Shown in pieces: positions 52,970 to 61,874 of a DNA stretch of 64,000 bases. The notes under the pieces were generated by a model that was given only the letters and a program-made list of their open reading frames with translations, made no database searches and was not told the origin of the DNA. Origin of the DNA: JAEUJM01 sp041908445 (GTDB taxonomy: Bacteria; Actinomycetota; Acidimicrobiia; Acidimicrobiales; DATDAH01); contig JAYRFK010000119.1 in assembly GCA_041908445.1 (NCBI GenBank), forward strand, positions 1 to 64,000, read 5' to 3'. Position numbers and translations under genes: made by a program. How positions within the stretch are numbered: position 1 is the stretch's first letter; the number at the start of each line of letters is the position of its first letter.

Positions 52970-55687
52970 TCAGGACTTGGCGTCCGCCCAGCTCGCGCCG
53001 AAGGCCAGGTTCACCTCGAGCGGGACCCGCAGGTCGGCGGCGTCGGCGAGCGTGTCGCGGGTGAGCCGGGCCACCTCGTCGCGCTCTGCCGGCGGCACCT
53101 CGAGGACCACCTCGTCGTGCACCTGCAGGATGAGGCGGCTCTCGGCGCCGCGCTCCTCGAGGGCGCGGTCGAGCGCGACCAGGGCGACCTTGAAGATGTC
53201 CGCGGCCAGGCCCTGGATGCCGGCGTTCATGGCCTGGCGCTCGCCGGCCTGGCGGATGCGGAAGTTGTTCGAGCTGAGCTCGGGGATCTGGCGGCGGCGG
53301 CCGAACAACGTCTCGGTGTAGCCCCGCTCCCGGGCCTCGGCCACCGTGCCCTCCATGTACGACTTCACCGACGGGAAGGCCGCGAAGTAGGCGTTGAGGA
53401 TCTCGGCGGCCTCCTCGGTGGGGATCCCGAGGCGCTGGCCGAGGCCGTAGGCCTCCATGCCGTAGGCGAGGCCGTAGGAGACCATCTTGGCCTTGGAGCG
53501 CTGTTCGATCGTCACCTCGGCGGGGTCCACGCCGAAGACCCGCGAGGCGGTCTCGTTGTGGATGTCCGAGCCGCTCTCGAAGGCGGCGACGAGGCCCGGG
53601 TCCTCGGCCAGGTGGGCGATGCAGCGCAGCTCGATCTGGTTGTAGTCGGCGACGAGGAGCTCGTAGCCGGGGCCGGGGACGAAGGCCCGGCGGAAGGCCC
53701 GGCCACCCTCGGTGCGCACCGGGATGTTGTGCAGGTTGGGGGCGTCCGAGCTGAGCCGACCGGTGCGGGCGACGGTCTGGTTGAAGGTGGCGTGGATGCG
53801 CCCGTCGGCGGCGACCTCGGCGAGCAGGCCCTCGCCGTAGGTGGAGCGCAGCTTCTCGACCTCCCGGTAGCGCAGCAGGTGCTCGATGATCGGGTGCTGG
53901 CCGAGCAGCTTCTCGAGGGAGGACGCGTCCGTGGAGAAGCCGGTCTTGGTCTTCTTCTGCGGGGTCAACCCGAGCTTGTCGAACAGGATCTCGCGTAGTT
54001 GGAGCGTGGAGTTGACGTTGAAGTCCTCCCCGGCGTCCTCCTTGATCTGCTCGGTGAGCGCGGCGCACTCCTCGACGAGGGCGGCGTTGAGGGCCTCGAG
54101 CTCGCCGCGGTCGACGGCGACGCCGACCTCCTCCATCTTGGCCAGCACCCGCACCAGCGGGACCTCGATGTCGTCGAAGAGGCGACGCAGGCCCTGGACG
54201 TCGAGCGCGTCGCACAGCGGGCCCACCAAGCGGTCGACCGCCAGCGCCCGCCGGGCGGCCTCGAGCGAGGGGGCCACCGAGCCGCCGTCGAGGTCGAGCT
54301 GGCCCTCCGCGGCCGGGGTGTCGTCGGGAAGCTCGAGGTTCGCGTAGCGCAGGAGCAGGTCGCCGAGCAGGTAGCGGGCCTCGGCCGGGTCGAGCAGGTA
54401 GGCGGCGAGCATCGTGTCGACCTGGAGCGAGCGCACGTCCACGCCGTCCTCGCCGAGGCGCCGCATCAGCGCCTTGGCGCCGTGGGCCGCCAGCGGCCGG
54501 CCGTCGGCGCCGAGCAGGGCCGTCAGCGCGGCACGGGTGGCGCCGTCGGCGAGGAGGGCGCCGTCCAGCCAGGCGACCTCGGCGGTGGCGCCGTCGACGA
54601 CGACGGCCAGGCCCGCCAGGGCCGACCGACCCTCGGCGCCCGACCACGCCGGCGCGACGGCGAGCGGGCCGTCGCCTGCCGCGAGGCGCCCGAGCAGGGC
54701 CGCCGCCGCCTCGGCGGTGTCGACCTCGGTGAGCTCCGCCTCCAGGACCTCGGCACCGCCACGGCCGCCGCCACCCGTGCCGCCGCTGCCCAGGCGGCCA
54801 CCGAGGGCCTCGTCGAGCAGTTCGAACTTGCCCCGGAACTCGAGGAAGTCGAAGAGCTGGCGGACCTCCTCGGGATCGACGTCGTCGATGGTGGCCGCCG
54901 CGAAGTCGCACGACACGTCCACGTCGCGCACCAGGACCATGACCTCGGCGTTGAGCCGGACCTGCTCCTCGTGGGCGGCGAGGTTCTCGCGGAGCTTCGG
55001 GGTCTGCTCGTCGACGTGGGCGAAGATGCCGTCGAGCGAGCCGTAGGTGTTGAGCAGCTTGGCGGCAGTCTTCTCCCCCACCCCGGGGACCCCGGGGAGG
55101 TTGTCGGACTGGTCGCCGCGCATGGCCGCGTACTGGACGTAGAGCCGGGGGTGCACGCCGGTGCGCTCCTCGATGCCGGCCTCGTCGTAGAGCGCGTAGT
55201 CCGATACGCCCCGCTTGTTGTAGAGCACCCGGATGTGGGGGTCTTCGACGAGCTGGTAGGCGTCCCGGTCGCCCGTGACGATCACGACCTCGTGGCCTTG
55301 GCCCTTGGCCTGCTCGGCCAGGGTGGCGATCACGTCGTCGGCCTCGAAGCCGGCGATCTCCACCGTGGTGATGTGCAGGACGTCGAGCACCTGGCGCACC
55401 AGGCCCATCTGCTGGCGCAGGATGTCCGGGGCCTCGTCGCGGTTGCCCTTGTAGGTGGGGATGCGCTCGTGGCGGAACGTCGGCTCGGGCCGGTCGAAGG
55501 CCACGACGATCGAGTCGGGCTGGTGCTCGCGCAGGAGGTACGTGAGCATCGTGGTGAAGCCGAGGACGGCGTTGGTCACCTGGCCCGAGGCGGTGGCCAG
55601 GTCGGTCGGCAGGGCGAAGAAGGCGCGGTAGGTGAGCGAGTTGCCGTCGATCAGCATCACGCGCCGGGAGTCGGCGTTGGTGCCCAT
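52970..55687 (-). CDS. polA: DNA polymerase I
   Basis: This 905-residue enzyme fills repair gaps and removes RNA primers. The N-terminal 5' nuclease domain (about 10–300) has LIDGNSLTYRAFFA, AFDRPEPTFRHE, VTGDRDAYQLV and GVPGVGEKTA. The middle 3'-5' exonuclease-like domain (about 320–480) lacks the DxE proofreading residues, as in other actinobacterial and Taq enzymes. The polymerase domain has TGRLSSDAPNLHNIPVR, VADYNQIELR, YGLAYGMEAYGLG and QVHDEVVLE. It overlaps the PdtaR gene by one base. With UvrABC in the same window it would complete excision repair. Confidence 0.96.
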   Translation of the reverse strand: MGTNADSRRVMLIDGNSLTYRAFFALPTDLATASGQVTNAVLGFTTMLTYLLREHQPDSIVVAFDRPEPTFRHERIPTYKGNRDEAPDILRQQMGLVRQVLDVLHITTVEIAGFEADDVIATLAEQAKGQGHEVVIVTGDRDAYQLVEDPHIRVLYNKRGVSDYALYDEAGIEERTGVHPRLYVQYAAMRGDQSDNLPGVPGVGEKTAAKLLNTYGSLDGIFAHVDEQTPKLRENLAAHEEQVRLNAEVMVLVRDVDVSCDFAAATIDDVDPEEVRQLFDFLEFRGKFELLDEALGGRLGSGGTGGGGRGGAEVLEAELTEVDTAEAAAALLGRLAAGDGPLAVAPAWSGAEGRSALAGLAVVVDGATAEVAWLDGALLADGATRAALTALLGADGRPLAAHGAKALMRRLGEDGVDVRSLQVDTMLAAYLLDPAEARYLLGDLLLRYANLELPDDTPAAEGQLDLDGGSVAPSLEAARRALAVDRLVGPLCDALDVQGLRRLFDDIEVPLVRVLAKMEEVGVAVDRGELEALNAALVEECAALTEQIKEDAGEDFNVNSTLQLREILFDKLGLTPQKKTKTGFSTDASSLEKLLGQHPIIEHLLRYREVEKLRSTYGEGLLAEVAADGRIHATFNQTVARTGRLSSDAPNLHNIPVRTEGGRAFRRAFVPGPGYELLVADYNQIELRCIAHLAEDPGLVAAFESGSDIHNETASRVFGVDPAEVTIEQRSKAKMVSYGLAYGMEAYGLGQRLGIPTEEAAEILNAYFAAFPSVKSYMEGTVAEARERGYTETLFGRRRQIPELSSNNFRIRQAGERQAMNAGIQGLAADIFKVALVALDRALEERGAESRLILQVHDEVVLEVPPAERDEVARLTRDTLADAADLRVPLEVNLAFGASWADAKS

Positions 55688-56298
55688 CAGCGGGGCTCCG
55701 GCGAGAGCTCCCCGGCGATCACGCGCTCGGCCACGGCCTTCATGGTCTGGCGCTCCTGCATGGCCCGCTTCTGGATGAACCCGAAGGCCTCGTGCTCGGA
55801 CAGGCCGTGGGCGTCCATGATCTGGCCCTTGGCCCGGTCGACGATCTTGCGGGTCTCGAGCTGCTCCTCGAGGCTCGCGGTCTGCTCGTGCAGCGCCTTC
55901 ATCTCCTTGAAGACGCCGAGGGCGACCTCGACGGCGGGGATGAGCTCGCTGCGCTGGAACGGCTTGACGAGGTAGGCCAGGGCGCCGGCGTCGCGGGCCT
56001 GCTCGATCAGGTCGCGCTGGCTGAACGCGGTCAGGATCAGCACCGCGGCCCGGCGCTCGCCGGCGATCTCCCGGGCGGCAGACAGGCCGTCGAGGCCCGG
56101 CATCTTGATGTCGAGGATGGCGATGTCGGGCTCGTGCTGCTTCACGAGCTCGACGGCCTCGTCGCCGCGGCCGGTCTCGCCCACCACGTCGTAGCCCTCC
56201 TCTTCGAGGGTCTCCTTGAGGTCGAGGCGGATGATGGCCTCGTCCTCGGCGATCACGACTCGGGTGGGCAACGTCGGCGCCTTTCGCTCGGGTGCCAA
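55687..56298 (-). CDS. pdtaR: PdtaR-like response regulator with ANTAR RNA-binding domain
   Basis: This 203-residue regulator has a receiver domain (about 13–130) with phospho-acceptor D63 in IAILDIKMPGLDG and the K in AYLVKPFQ, then an ANTAR domain (about 140–195) with IVDRAKGQIMDAHGLSEHEAF. ANTAR domains bind paired RNA hairpins and prevent termination. Mycobacterial PdtaR lies near polA as here, which supports the name; the partner kinase PdtaS is not in this window. Its TGA overlaps the polA ATG. Confidence 0.9.
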   Translation of the reverse strand: MAPERKAPTLPTRVVIAEDEAIIRLDLKETLEEEGYDVVGETGRGDEAVELVKQHEPDIAILDIKMPGLDGLSAAREIAGERRAAVLILTAFSQRDLIEQARDAGALAYLVKPFQRSELIPAVEVALGVFKEMKALHEQTASLEEQLETRKIVDRAKGQIMDAHGLSEHEAFGFIQKRAMQERQTMKAVAERVIAGELSPEPR

Positions 56299-56365
56299 CG
56301 CAGGGTAGCCCGTGCCCGCGGCGGACCCGTGCCCGCCACCGGGGCCGCGCGGGAGGGCGGTCGGG

Positions 56366-58066
56366 CTACCGACAGGTGCGCACGTCGAGCACGTAGACGT
56401 ACGACGCGACGCCGTCGTAGATGGCGGGCTCCGGGGACCGCCAGAGCGGTCGCGCGCAGTCGAGCTCGGCCCGCTCCGCCGCGCTCAGCCGGTTGACGAG
56501 GACGTCGATGCCCTGGTGGGCGAGCCGGGCCCGCAGCGACGGCTGCTGGCCCAGGAACCGGGCGTAGTCGTAGTCGTTCACGAGGCCGTCGAGGTTCACC
56601 ACGGTGCGCTCGCCGTCGAGTCGGTAGCCCAGGACGCCGGCGTCGAAGGCGCCGTAGCGCCCGTCGGGTCCCGCCGAGCGCACCCAGTCCCCCGCCTGGA
56701 CCAGCGTCTGCTGCCAGCTGGCGCCCTGCGTCGCGTCGGTGGCGGATCGGCCCCAGGCGGTCACCGGCAGCGCGAGGAGCAGCACCACGGCGAGGCCCAC
56801 GGCCAGCGCCCGGCGGCCACCGGCGGTCGCCAGGCGGACGAGGACCTCCCAGGTGCCGATGCCGAGGATCATGCCCACGGCGACGCGCAACGGCGCCGAG
56901 TACCACATCGCGGCCCAGTCGGGCATGACCAGGACGTCGACGACGGTCTTGGCCAGGACCATGCCGCCCACGGTGGCGACGGCGAACACGACCCCGCTGG
57001 TCGAGCCAGGCCCGGCGTCCGCCCCCCGGTTCGGCGCGTCGGTGCGTGCCGCCCCGGCCCGCTCCTCGCGTCGGCGGCGGGCCAGCAGGACGCAGCCGGC
57101 GGCGCCGACGATCACGAAGGCGTAGCCCGCCATCGTCCCCAGGAACCCGCCCCCGGGGCTGAAGACCGTCCCGCCGAGGTCCCTGCCCACCGAGCGGGCG
57201 ACGTCGACCGCCGCCCCGCCGGCGTGGGCCAGGTAGCCCGGGCTCGCCATGCCGCCCCATTCCGCCTCGGCGCCGCGCCGCACCTCGGCCAGCTTCACGG
57301 TCCCGCTGACGCTCAGGACGTGCCCGAAGGCGAGGAGCTCCCAGGCCAGCACCGGCCCGGCCACCGCGGCGGCACCGATCGCACTGCGGACGAGGGGCCA
57401 CCACCGTCGCACGCGGACGGCCAGCACCAGCGGCACGGCGCCGACGACGAGGGCGAAGTCCATCCGGGCCAGGACGACCGCGCCGCAGGCCAGGCCCACC
57501 AGCAACGCCGAGCGCGGGTCCCGCCGGCGGTCGAAGCGGCCCAACGCCACCAGGAGCAGGCTGAGCGCGAACACCAGCAGCGAGGACTCCATGCCGTTGC
57601 GCAGCCACCAGGTGCCCACGTCGCCGTGGATCGCCAGGAGGGCCCCGAGTGCGGCCGCGCCGCCACCCACGACGGGCCGGACGAAGCGGGCGACGAGCAC
57701 GACCCCGCCGACCCCGAGGGCCACGCCCAGCAGCATCGCCGCCCGCACGAGCGCGGCGTCGCCCGGCAGGGCCATCGCGAGCGGCACGAGGATGAACTGC
57801 CACAGCGGGTGGAAGCCGTTCGTCTGGTTGATGCCGTCGAACGTCGCCCCGTCCCCCGCGCCGAGGTGTCGGGCGATCTCGAGGTAGTAGAAGGCGTCGT
57901 CGGGGAGCTGGTCGACGAGCCAGGCCCAGCTGCCCCGCAGGATGGTCACGACGTGGAACGCCACCGCGACGGCCACGCACGCCCACGTGGCGAGGGCCCA
58001 GCGGGGGTCGTCCACCTCGTCGGCGCCGCCCCGGATGCGCGCGGGGTCGAGGACGACCGTCTCCAT
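56366..58066 (-). CDS. GT-C-like multi-pass membrane glycosyltransferase
   Basis: This 566-residue protein has about eleven membrane helices and an early outer loop LPDDAFYYLEIARHLGAGDG, with a DD pair of the GT-C type, followed by TFDGINQTNGFHPLW. The C-terminal outer domain (about 455–566) resembles that of other actinobacterial GT-C proteins, with a VNLDGLVNDYDYARFL motif and two cysteines. It probably uses a polyprenyl-linked sugar; acceptor unknown. It is 67 bp upstream of the PdtaR gene. Confidence 0.75.
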   Translation of the reverse strand: METVVLDPARIRGGADEVDDPRWALATWACVAVAVAFHVVTILRGSWAWLVDQLPDDAFYYLEIARHLGAGDGATFDGINQTNGFHPLWQFILVPLAMALPGDAALVRAAMLLGVALGVGGVVLVARFVRPVVGGGAAALGALLAIHGDVGTWWLRNGMESSLLVFALSLLLVALGRFDRRRDPRSALLVGLACGAVVLARMDFALVVGAVPLVLAVRVRRWWPLVRSAIGAAAVAGPVLAWELLAFGHVLSVSGTVKLAEVRRGAEAEWGGMASPGYLAHAGGAAVDVARSVGRDLGGTVFSPGGGFLGTMAGYAFVIVGAAGCVLLARRRREERAGAARTDAPNRGADAGPGSTSGVVFAVATVGGMVLAKTVVDVLVMPDWAAMWYSAPLRVAVGMILGIGTWEVLVRLATAGGRRALAVGLAVVLLLALPVTAWGRSATDATQGASWQQTLVQAGDWVRSAGPDGRYGAFDAGVLGYRLDGERTVVNLDGLVNDYDYARFLGQQPSLRARLAHQGIDVLVNRLSAAERAELDCARPLWRSPEPAIYDGVASYVYVLDVRTCR

Positions 58067-58136
58067 CGTCTCCCATCGGATCGGCGGCGCCGGCCGTGAG
58101 GCCGTTCCCGACGCCGATCCGCTCGCCGCGGTGTCG

Positions 58137-58430
58137 TCAGTCCGGTTCGACGAGGAGGCGGTCGAGGAGCTCGTCCTGCGCCTGCTCGAGGCGGGCGATC
58201 TCGGTGCTCACCTCCCGCCGGTGGCGCTCCATCGCGTCCGCGTGGCGCTGGGCGTCGCGGTACTCCCGCTCGGCCAGCGGCGTCTCCGAGACCAGGGAGC
58301 GCAGGCGGGTGTCCTCGGCCTCCTCGGCGAGGTGGGCGAGCTGCTCGTCGGCCACGCGCAGGTCGGTGCGCAGGGCCTTCAGCCGGTCGCCGACCTCGAT
58401 GAGGCGGCGTTCGACGAGCGAGCGGGCCAT
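58137..58430 (-). CDS. Small coiled-coil protein
   Basis: This 97-residue protein is almost entirely charged helix with heptad patterning (LIEVGDRLKALRTDLRVADE, then AERE and ERHRREVSTEIARLEQ), no membrane segment and no cysteine. It is likely cytosolic and dimeric. I do not recognise a characterised family. The ATG at 58430 is preferred; the longer frame start would add 31 Pro/Ala-rich residues. It is on the same strand as the GT-C gene downstream. Confidence 0.65.
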   Translation of the reverse strand: MARSLVERRLIEVGDRLKALRTDLRVADEQLAHLAEEAEDTRLRSLVSETPLAEREYRDAQRHADAMERHRREVSTEIARLEQAQDELLDRLLVEPD

Positions 58431-58577
58431 GCGGCGCACCCTACCGCCGGGCCCGGTGGGAACCGGGGCACGATCCGCGTCGTTGATACCCGTGTGGGCC
58501 GTACTGCGCAGCGCTGCGGTCACACCCGTCGCCTACCGCCAGGGTGACGGTTCCCCTTCTTCGACAGGAGCTTCCCT

Positions 58578-59372
58578 GTGGTCCTCGCCACTGCTGACCG
58601 CGGCCGCGCTGCGCGCCTGCCCCTCCGCTGGTTCGTCCTCGTCTCGGCGCTCGGCGCCCTGGTGCTCGGCGCCCTAGCCGTGCGCGCCGGCCTGATCGAC
58701 CCGTCGTTCCTCCACGCGCAGATCACGTCGGACACCGAGGTCGAGGCCGACCCCACGGTGATCCTCGAGGCGCTGACCGAGCAGGCCGACCTCGTCGTGG
58801 CCGAGCGCAACATCGCCGCCACCACGGTGGAGGCCGACAACGACATCACCGTCCAGGTACCGCTGCTGGGATCCCAGGAGGTGCCCGGCGCCCTCGCCGG
58901 CGAGCACGAGGTGGCCGAGGTGGGACCGGGCCGCGTCGAGTTGCGGGTCGACCTGAGCGAGCTGACGCCGGCCGACATCACGGTCGCGGACGGCGTGGTC
59001 CACGTCCGGGCACCCCTGCCCCGCATCGCCGAGGTGGACGAGGGCCCGGTGCAGACCATCGACGAGTCGACCGGCCTGCTCAGCCGGGGTGCCGAGGTCG
59101 TCACCGGTGACGGTCAGGCGATCCAGCAGCAGGAGCTCGCCGACGCCGGCCGATCGCGCATGCTCGACGGCGCCCGCCAGGACACCGAGCTGTTCGAGCT
59201 GGGTCGCCAGAGCACCGAGCGCACCCTCCAGCGCCTGCTGCAGGCCGCCCCCGGGGTGGACCGTGTCGTCGTGGACTTCCCCTCCGTCGGCGAGGCCTGC
59301 GCCACCCACTCGGCGCCCGAGTTCTGCGCTGCCAACCGGGGTGGGGCGATCACCAGCGGCTCGCCGCAGTAG
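58578..59372 (+). CDS. DUF4230 membrane-anchored protein
   Basis: This 264-residue protein has an N-terminal membrane helix (about 17–40) and an outer domain typical of DUF4230 (ILEALTEQADLVVAERNI, then VDLSELTPADITVADG and a long amphipathic helix near DTELFELGRQSTERTLQRLL). Two cysteines sit near the end. No enzyme activity is assigned to the family. GTG start with AGGAG about 8 nt upstream. It stands alone, divergent from the coiled-coil gene. Confidence 0.8.
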   Translation: MVLATADRGRAARLPLRWFVLVSALGALVLGALAVRAGLIDPSFLHAQITSDTEVEADPTVILEALTEQADLVVAERNIAATTVEADNDITVQVPLLGSQEVPGALAGEHEVAEVGPGRVELRVDLSELTPADITVADGVVHVRAPLPRIAEVDEGPVQTIDESTGLLSRGAEVVTGDGQAIQQQELADAGRSRMLDGARQDTELFELGRQSTERTLQRLLQAAPGVDRVVVDFPSVGEACATHSAPEFCAANRGGAITSGSPQ

Positions 59373-59410
59373 CCGGCCGTGCCCGCCCCGGCCCCGGCGC
59401 CGTCGCGTGG

Positions 59411-59493
59411 TGCCCGGGGCGGGATTCGAACCCGCACGTCCTCACGGACAGTGGATTTTGAATCCACCGAGTCTGCCGTTCCTCCACCCGGGC
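59411..59493 (-). tRNA. tRNA-Leu (anticodon CAA)
   Basis: On the minus strand 59487–59493 (GCCCGGG) pairs with 59412–59418 (CCCGGGC) as acceptor stem, with the A discriminator at 59411. The anticodon arm is GTGGA, loop TTCAAAA, TCCAC, giving CAA at 34–36. A class II variable arm (GTCCGTGAGGAC) and a T arm with GGTTCGAATCC follow. It reads UUG. CCA is not encoded. Confidence 0.95.
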
Positions 59494-59531
59494 GTGGGTT
59501 CGAGGGGCCACGGAGCGTACCCTCGTGGGCG

Positions 59532-59684
59532 ATGTCCGAGGGTACGAAGAAGCGCCGTTGGCCACGGCGGCTGTTGGTCCTGGTGGTGCTGGTCGGCGCG
59601 CTCGCGATCGTGCGCGACCAGCTGATCACCCGCAACGAGCGCCGCTACGGCCCGCCGCCCGGTGGTCCGGGCCGCGACTCGTGA
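59532..59684 (+). CDS. Very small single-pass membrane protein
   Basis: This 50-residue protein starts with a Lys/Arg-rich segment, then one helix (about 14–28, RRLLVLVVLVGALAIV) and a polar Gly/Pro tail. It lies between a tRNA and the fatty-acid operon, 35 bp before fabH1. Codons are GC-rich in the third position. No family is recognised; it may be a conserved small protein or a chance frame. Confidence 0.45.
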   Translation: MSEGTKKRRWPRRLLVLVVLVGALAIVRDQLITRNERRYGPPPGGPGRDS

Positions 59685-59718
59685 GCGCGACCGGGTGACG
59701 AGCAGGTAGCGAACGACC

Positions 59719-60639
59719 GTGGCCGGCTTCCGCATCACCGGGTGGGGCACCGCCCTGCCCGACAAGACGGTGACCAACGCCGACCTCGAGGGCTGGCTCG
59801 ACACCGAGGACGCCTGGATCCGCGAGCGCACCGGCATCGCCGAACGCCGGGTCGGCGACAGCACCACGGAGCTCGCGGTCGCCGCGGGCCGCCAGGCGCT
59901 GGAGCGGTCTCCCGGGCCCGTCGACCTCGTCCTCGTCGCGACCATCACGCCCGACCAGGTCACGCCGGCCACGGCGTCCTACGTGCAGGCCGCGCTCGGC
60001 CTCGAGGACTGCGGCGCCTTCGACCTCGCCGCCGCCTGCTCCGGCTTCGTCTACGGCCTCGTCACCGCCCGGGGACTGCTCGCCACAGGCATGCGGCGCA
60101 TCCTGCTGGTCGGCGTCGACACGCTCAGCCGGATCACCGACTGGGAGGACCGGCGCACCGCGATCATCTTCGCCGACGGCGCCGGCGCCGTGGTGCTGGA
60201 GGCGACCGACGGCGAGGACAACCTCCTCGGCTACGACGTCGGCAGCGACGGCGCCGCCGAGGGCATCCTGCGCGCCGACCTCGGCGGCTACCTCCGCATG
60301 GACGGCAAGGAGGTCTTCCGGCGGGCGGTCGACGCGATGGTGGGCTCGTGCGGTCGCACCCTCGAGCGGGCCGGGCGCACGACCGCCGACGTCGACCTCG
60401 TCGTCCCCCACCAGGCCAACGCCCGCATCATCGAGGCCGGCCTCGACGGGCTCAGCATCCCCCGGGAGAGGGCCTCGATGGTCATCGAGACCGTGGGCAA
60501 CACCTCGGCGGCCTCCGTGCCCCTGGCGCTCGCCGCGGCGCTCGACCAGGGCCGCATCCACGACGGCGACGACGTGCTCTTCGTGGGCTTCGGCGCGGGC
60601 ATGGCCTGGGCCAGCGCCCTCCTCCGCTGGCAGGGCTGA
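59719..60639 (+). CDS. fabH: 3-oxoacyl-ACP synthase III, copy 1
   Basis: FabH condenses an acyl-CoA primer with malonyl-ACP to start type II fatty-acid synthesis. This 306-residue thiolase-fold protein has the catalytic cysteine in AAACSGFVYG, histidine in VVPHQANARII and asparagine in VGNTSAASVPL. The WIRERTGIAERR motif near the start is a FabH hallmark. GTG start. A second, closely similar copy lies after fabD; both keep the full catalytic triad, so both are probably active, perhaps with different primers. Confidence 0.93.
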   Translation: MAGFRITGWGTALPDKTVTNADLEGWLDTEDAWIRERTGIAERRVGDSTTELAVAAGRQALERSPGPVDLVLVATITPDQVTPATASYVQAALGLEDCGAFDLAAACSGFVYGLVTARGLLATGMRRILLVGVDTLSRITDWEDRRTAIIFADGAGAVVLEATDGEDNLLGYDVGSDGAAEGILRADLGGYLRMDGKEVFRRAVDAMVGSCGRTLERAGRTTADVDLVVPHQANARIIEAGLDGLSIPRERASMVIETVGNTSAASVPLALAAALDQGRIHDGDDVLFVGFGAGMAWASALLRWQG

Positions 60640-60698
60640 CCCTCCGGGCCCGGGGGCCCGATGTAACGGCGGCGCCGGCCGCCCGGTCGGAACCCTCG

Positions 60699-61874
60699 AT
60701 GATCGCCTTCACCTTCCCCGGCCAGGGCTCCCAGCGACCCGGCTTCGGTGAGGCGTGGACGGGCCACCCGTCCTGGGAGCTGGTCGAGGAGGCGACAGGC
60801 GCGGCGGGGCGCGACGTGGCCCACCTCCTGCTCCACGCCGAGGCCGAGGAGCTCCAGGAGACCCGCAACGCCCAGCTCGCGACCTACGTCGCCTCGATGG
60901 TCGCCCTCGACGCGGTCGAGCGGCTCGGCGTGAGCCCCGCCCTCGTCGCGGGCCACAGCCTCGGCGAGTACAGCGCCCTCACCGCCGCGGGCGTAGTGAG
61001 CTTCGAGGAGGGCGTCCGGCTCGTCGTCGAGCGGGGCGAGGCCATGCAGCGGGCCGCCGACGAGCGCGCCGGCTCCATGGCCTCCGTCCTCGGCCTCGAC
61101 GAGGACCAGGTCGCGGTCGCCTGCGCCCGTGCCGGCGGCGACGTGTGGGCGGCCAACTACAACGCGCCCGGCCACACCGTCGTGGCCGGCACCCCCGAGG
61201 GCCTCGAGAGCGCCAAGGTCGTCGCCAAGGAGCTCGGTGCCCGCAAGGTGGTGCCGCTCAAGGTCGGCGGCGCCTTCCACAGCCCCCTGATGGCGGGCGC
61301 CCGCGACCGCCTGGCCAAGGCCCTGGACGCCCCGGTGTGGCGAGACGCGGACACCCCCGTCGTCACCAACGTCGACGCCATGGTCCACCGGGAGGCGTCG
61401 GGGTGGGAGGACCTGCTCCTCGCGCAGCTGTGCACCCCGGTGCGGTGGCGCCAGAGCGTCGCCGCACTGGTCGAGGAGGGGGTCACCAAGCTGATCGAGC
61501 TCGGGCCGGGCAACGTCCTGACCGGCCTGGCCAAGCGCTGCGCCCCCGACGCCCGGGCCCTGTCGGTGTCGACCCCGGACGACCTCGTGGGCCTGGTCGA
61601 GGACCTCGCCGGCCCCGGTCCCTACCAGGGCCGCATCGGTGAGCACGTGGCCATCGACGCCCGCCTGGTCCTGGCCCCGACGGCCGGCGTCTTCCAGCGC
61701 CACACCCACCACGAGCACGGTGCCCTCGTCGAGCCCGGCGCCGTCGTCGGCCACGTCGGCGACGAGCCGGTGCACTCCGCCTTCGCCGGACGGTTCGCGG
61801 GGTTCCTCGCCCTCGACCTCGAGCGGGTGACGCCCAGCCAGCCCGTCGCCTGGCTGGCGGTCGACGGCGCGTGA
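60699..61874 (+). CDS. fabD: Malonyl-CoA:ACP transacylase with C-terminal biotinyl/lipoyl-like domain
   Basis: FabD loads malonate from CoA onto ACP. Residues 1–305 form a normal FabD with FPGQGSQRPG, the nucleophile in AGHSLGEYSAL and the catalytic histidine in GGAFHSPLMAG. The last about 80 residues (from about 311) are extra: RLVLAPTAGVFQRH, then VEPGAVVGHVGDEPVHSAFAG and QPVAWL, a barrel-sandwich pattern like biotin carrier and lipoyl domains. The usual MKM lysine hairpin is replaced by GDEPVHS, so it should not be modified. It may bind a partner enzyme or ACP. The ATG at 60699 follows a 59-bp gap from fabH1; its stop overlaps fabH2. Confidence 0.93.
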   Translation: MIAFTFPGQGSQRPGFGEAWTGHPSWELVEEATGAAGRDVAHLLLHAEAEELQETRNAQLATYVASMVALDAVERLGVSPALVAGHSLGEYSALTAAGVVSFEEGVRLVVERGEAMQRAADERAGSMASVLGLDEDQVAVACARAGGDVWAANYNAPGHTVVAGTPEGLESAKVVAKELGARKVVPLKVGGAFHSPLMAGARDRLAKALDAPVWRDADTPVVTNVDAMVHREASGWEDLLLAQLCTPVRWRQSVAALVEEGVTKLIELGPGNVLTGLAKRCAPDARALSVSTPDDLVGLVEDLAGPGPYQGRIGEHVAIDARLVLAPTAGVFQRHTHHEHGALVEPGAVVGHVGDEPVHSAFAGRFAGFLALDLERVTPSQPVAWLAVDGA

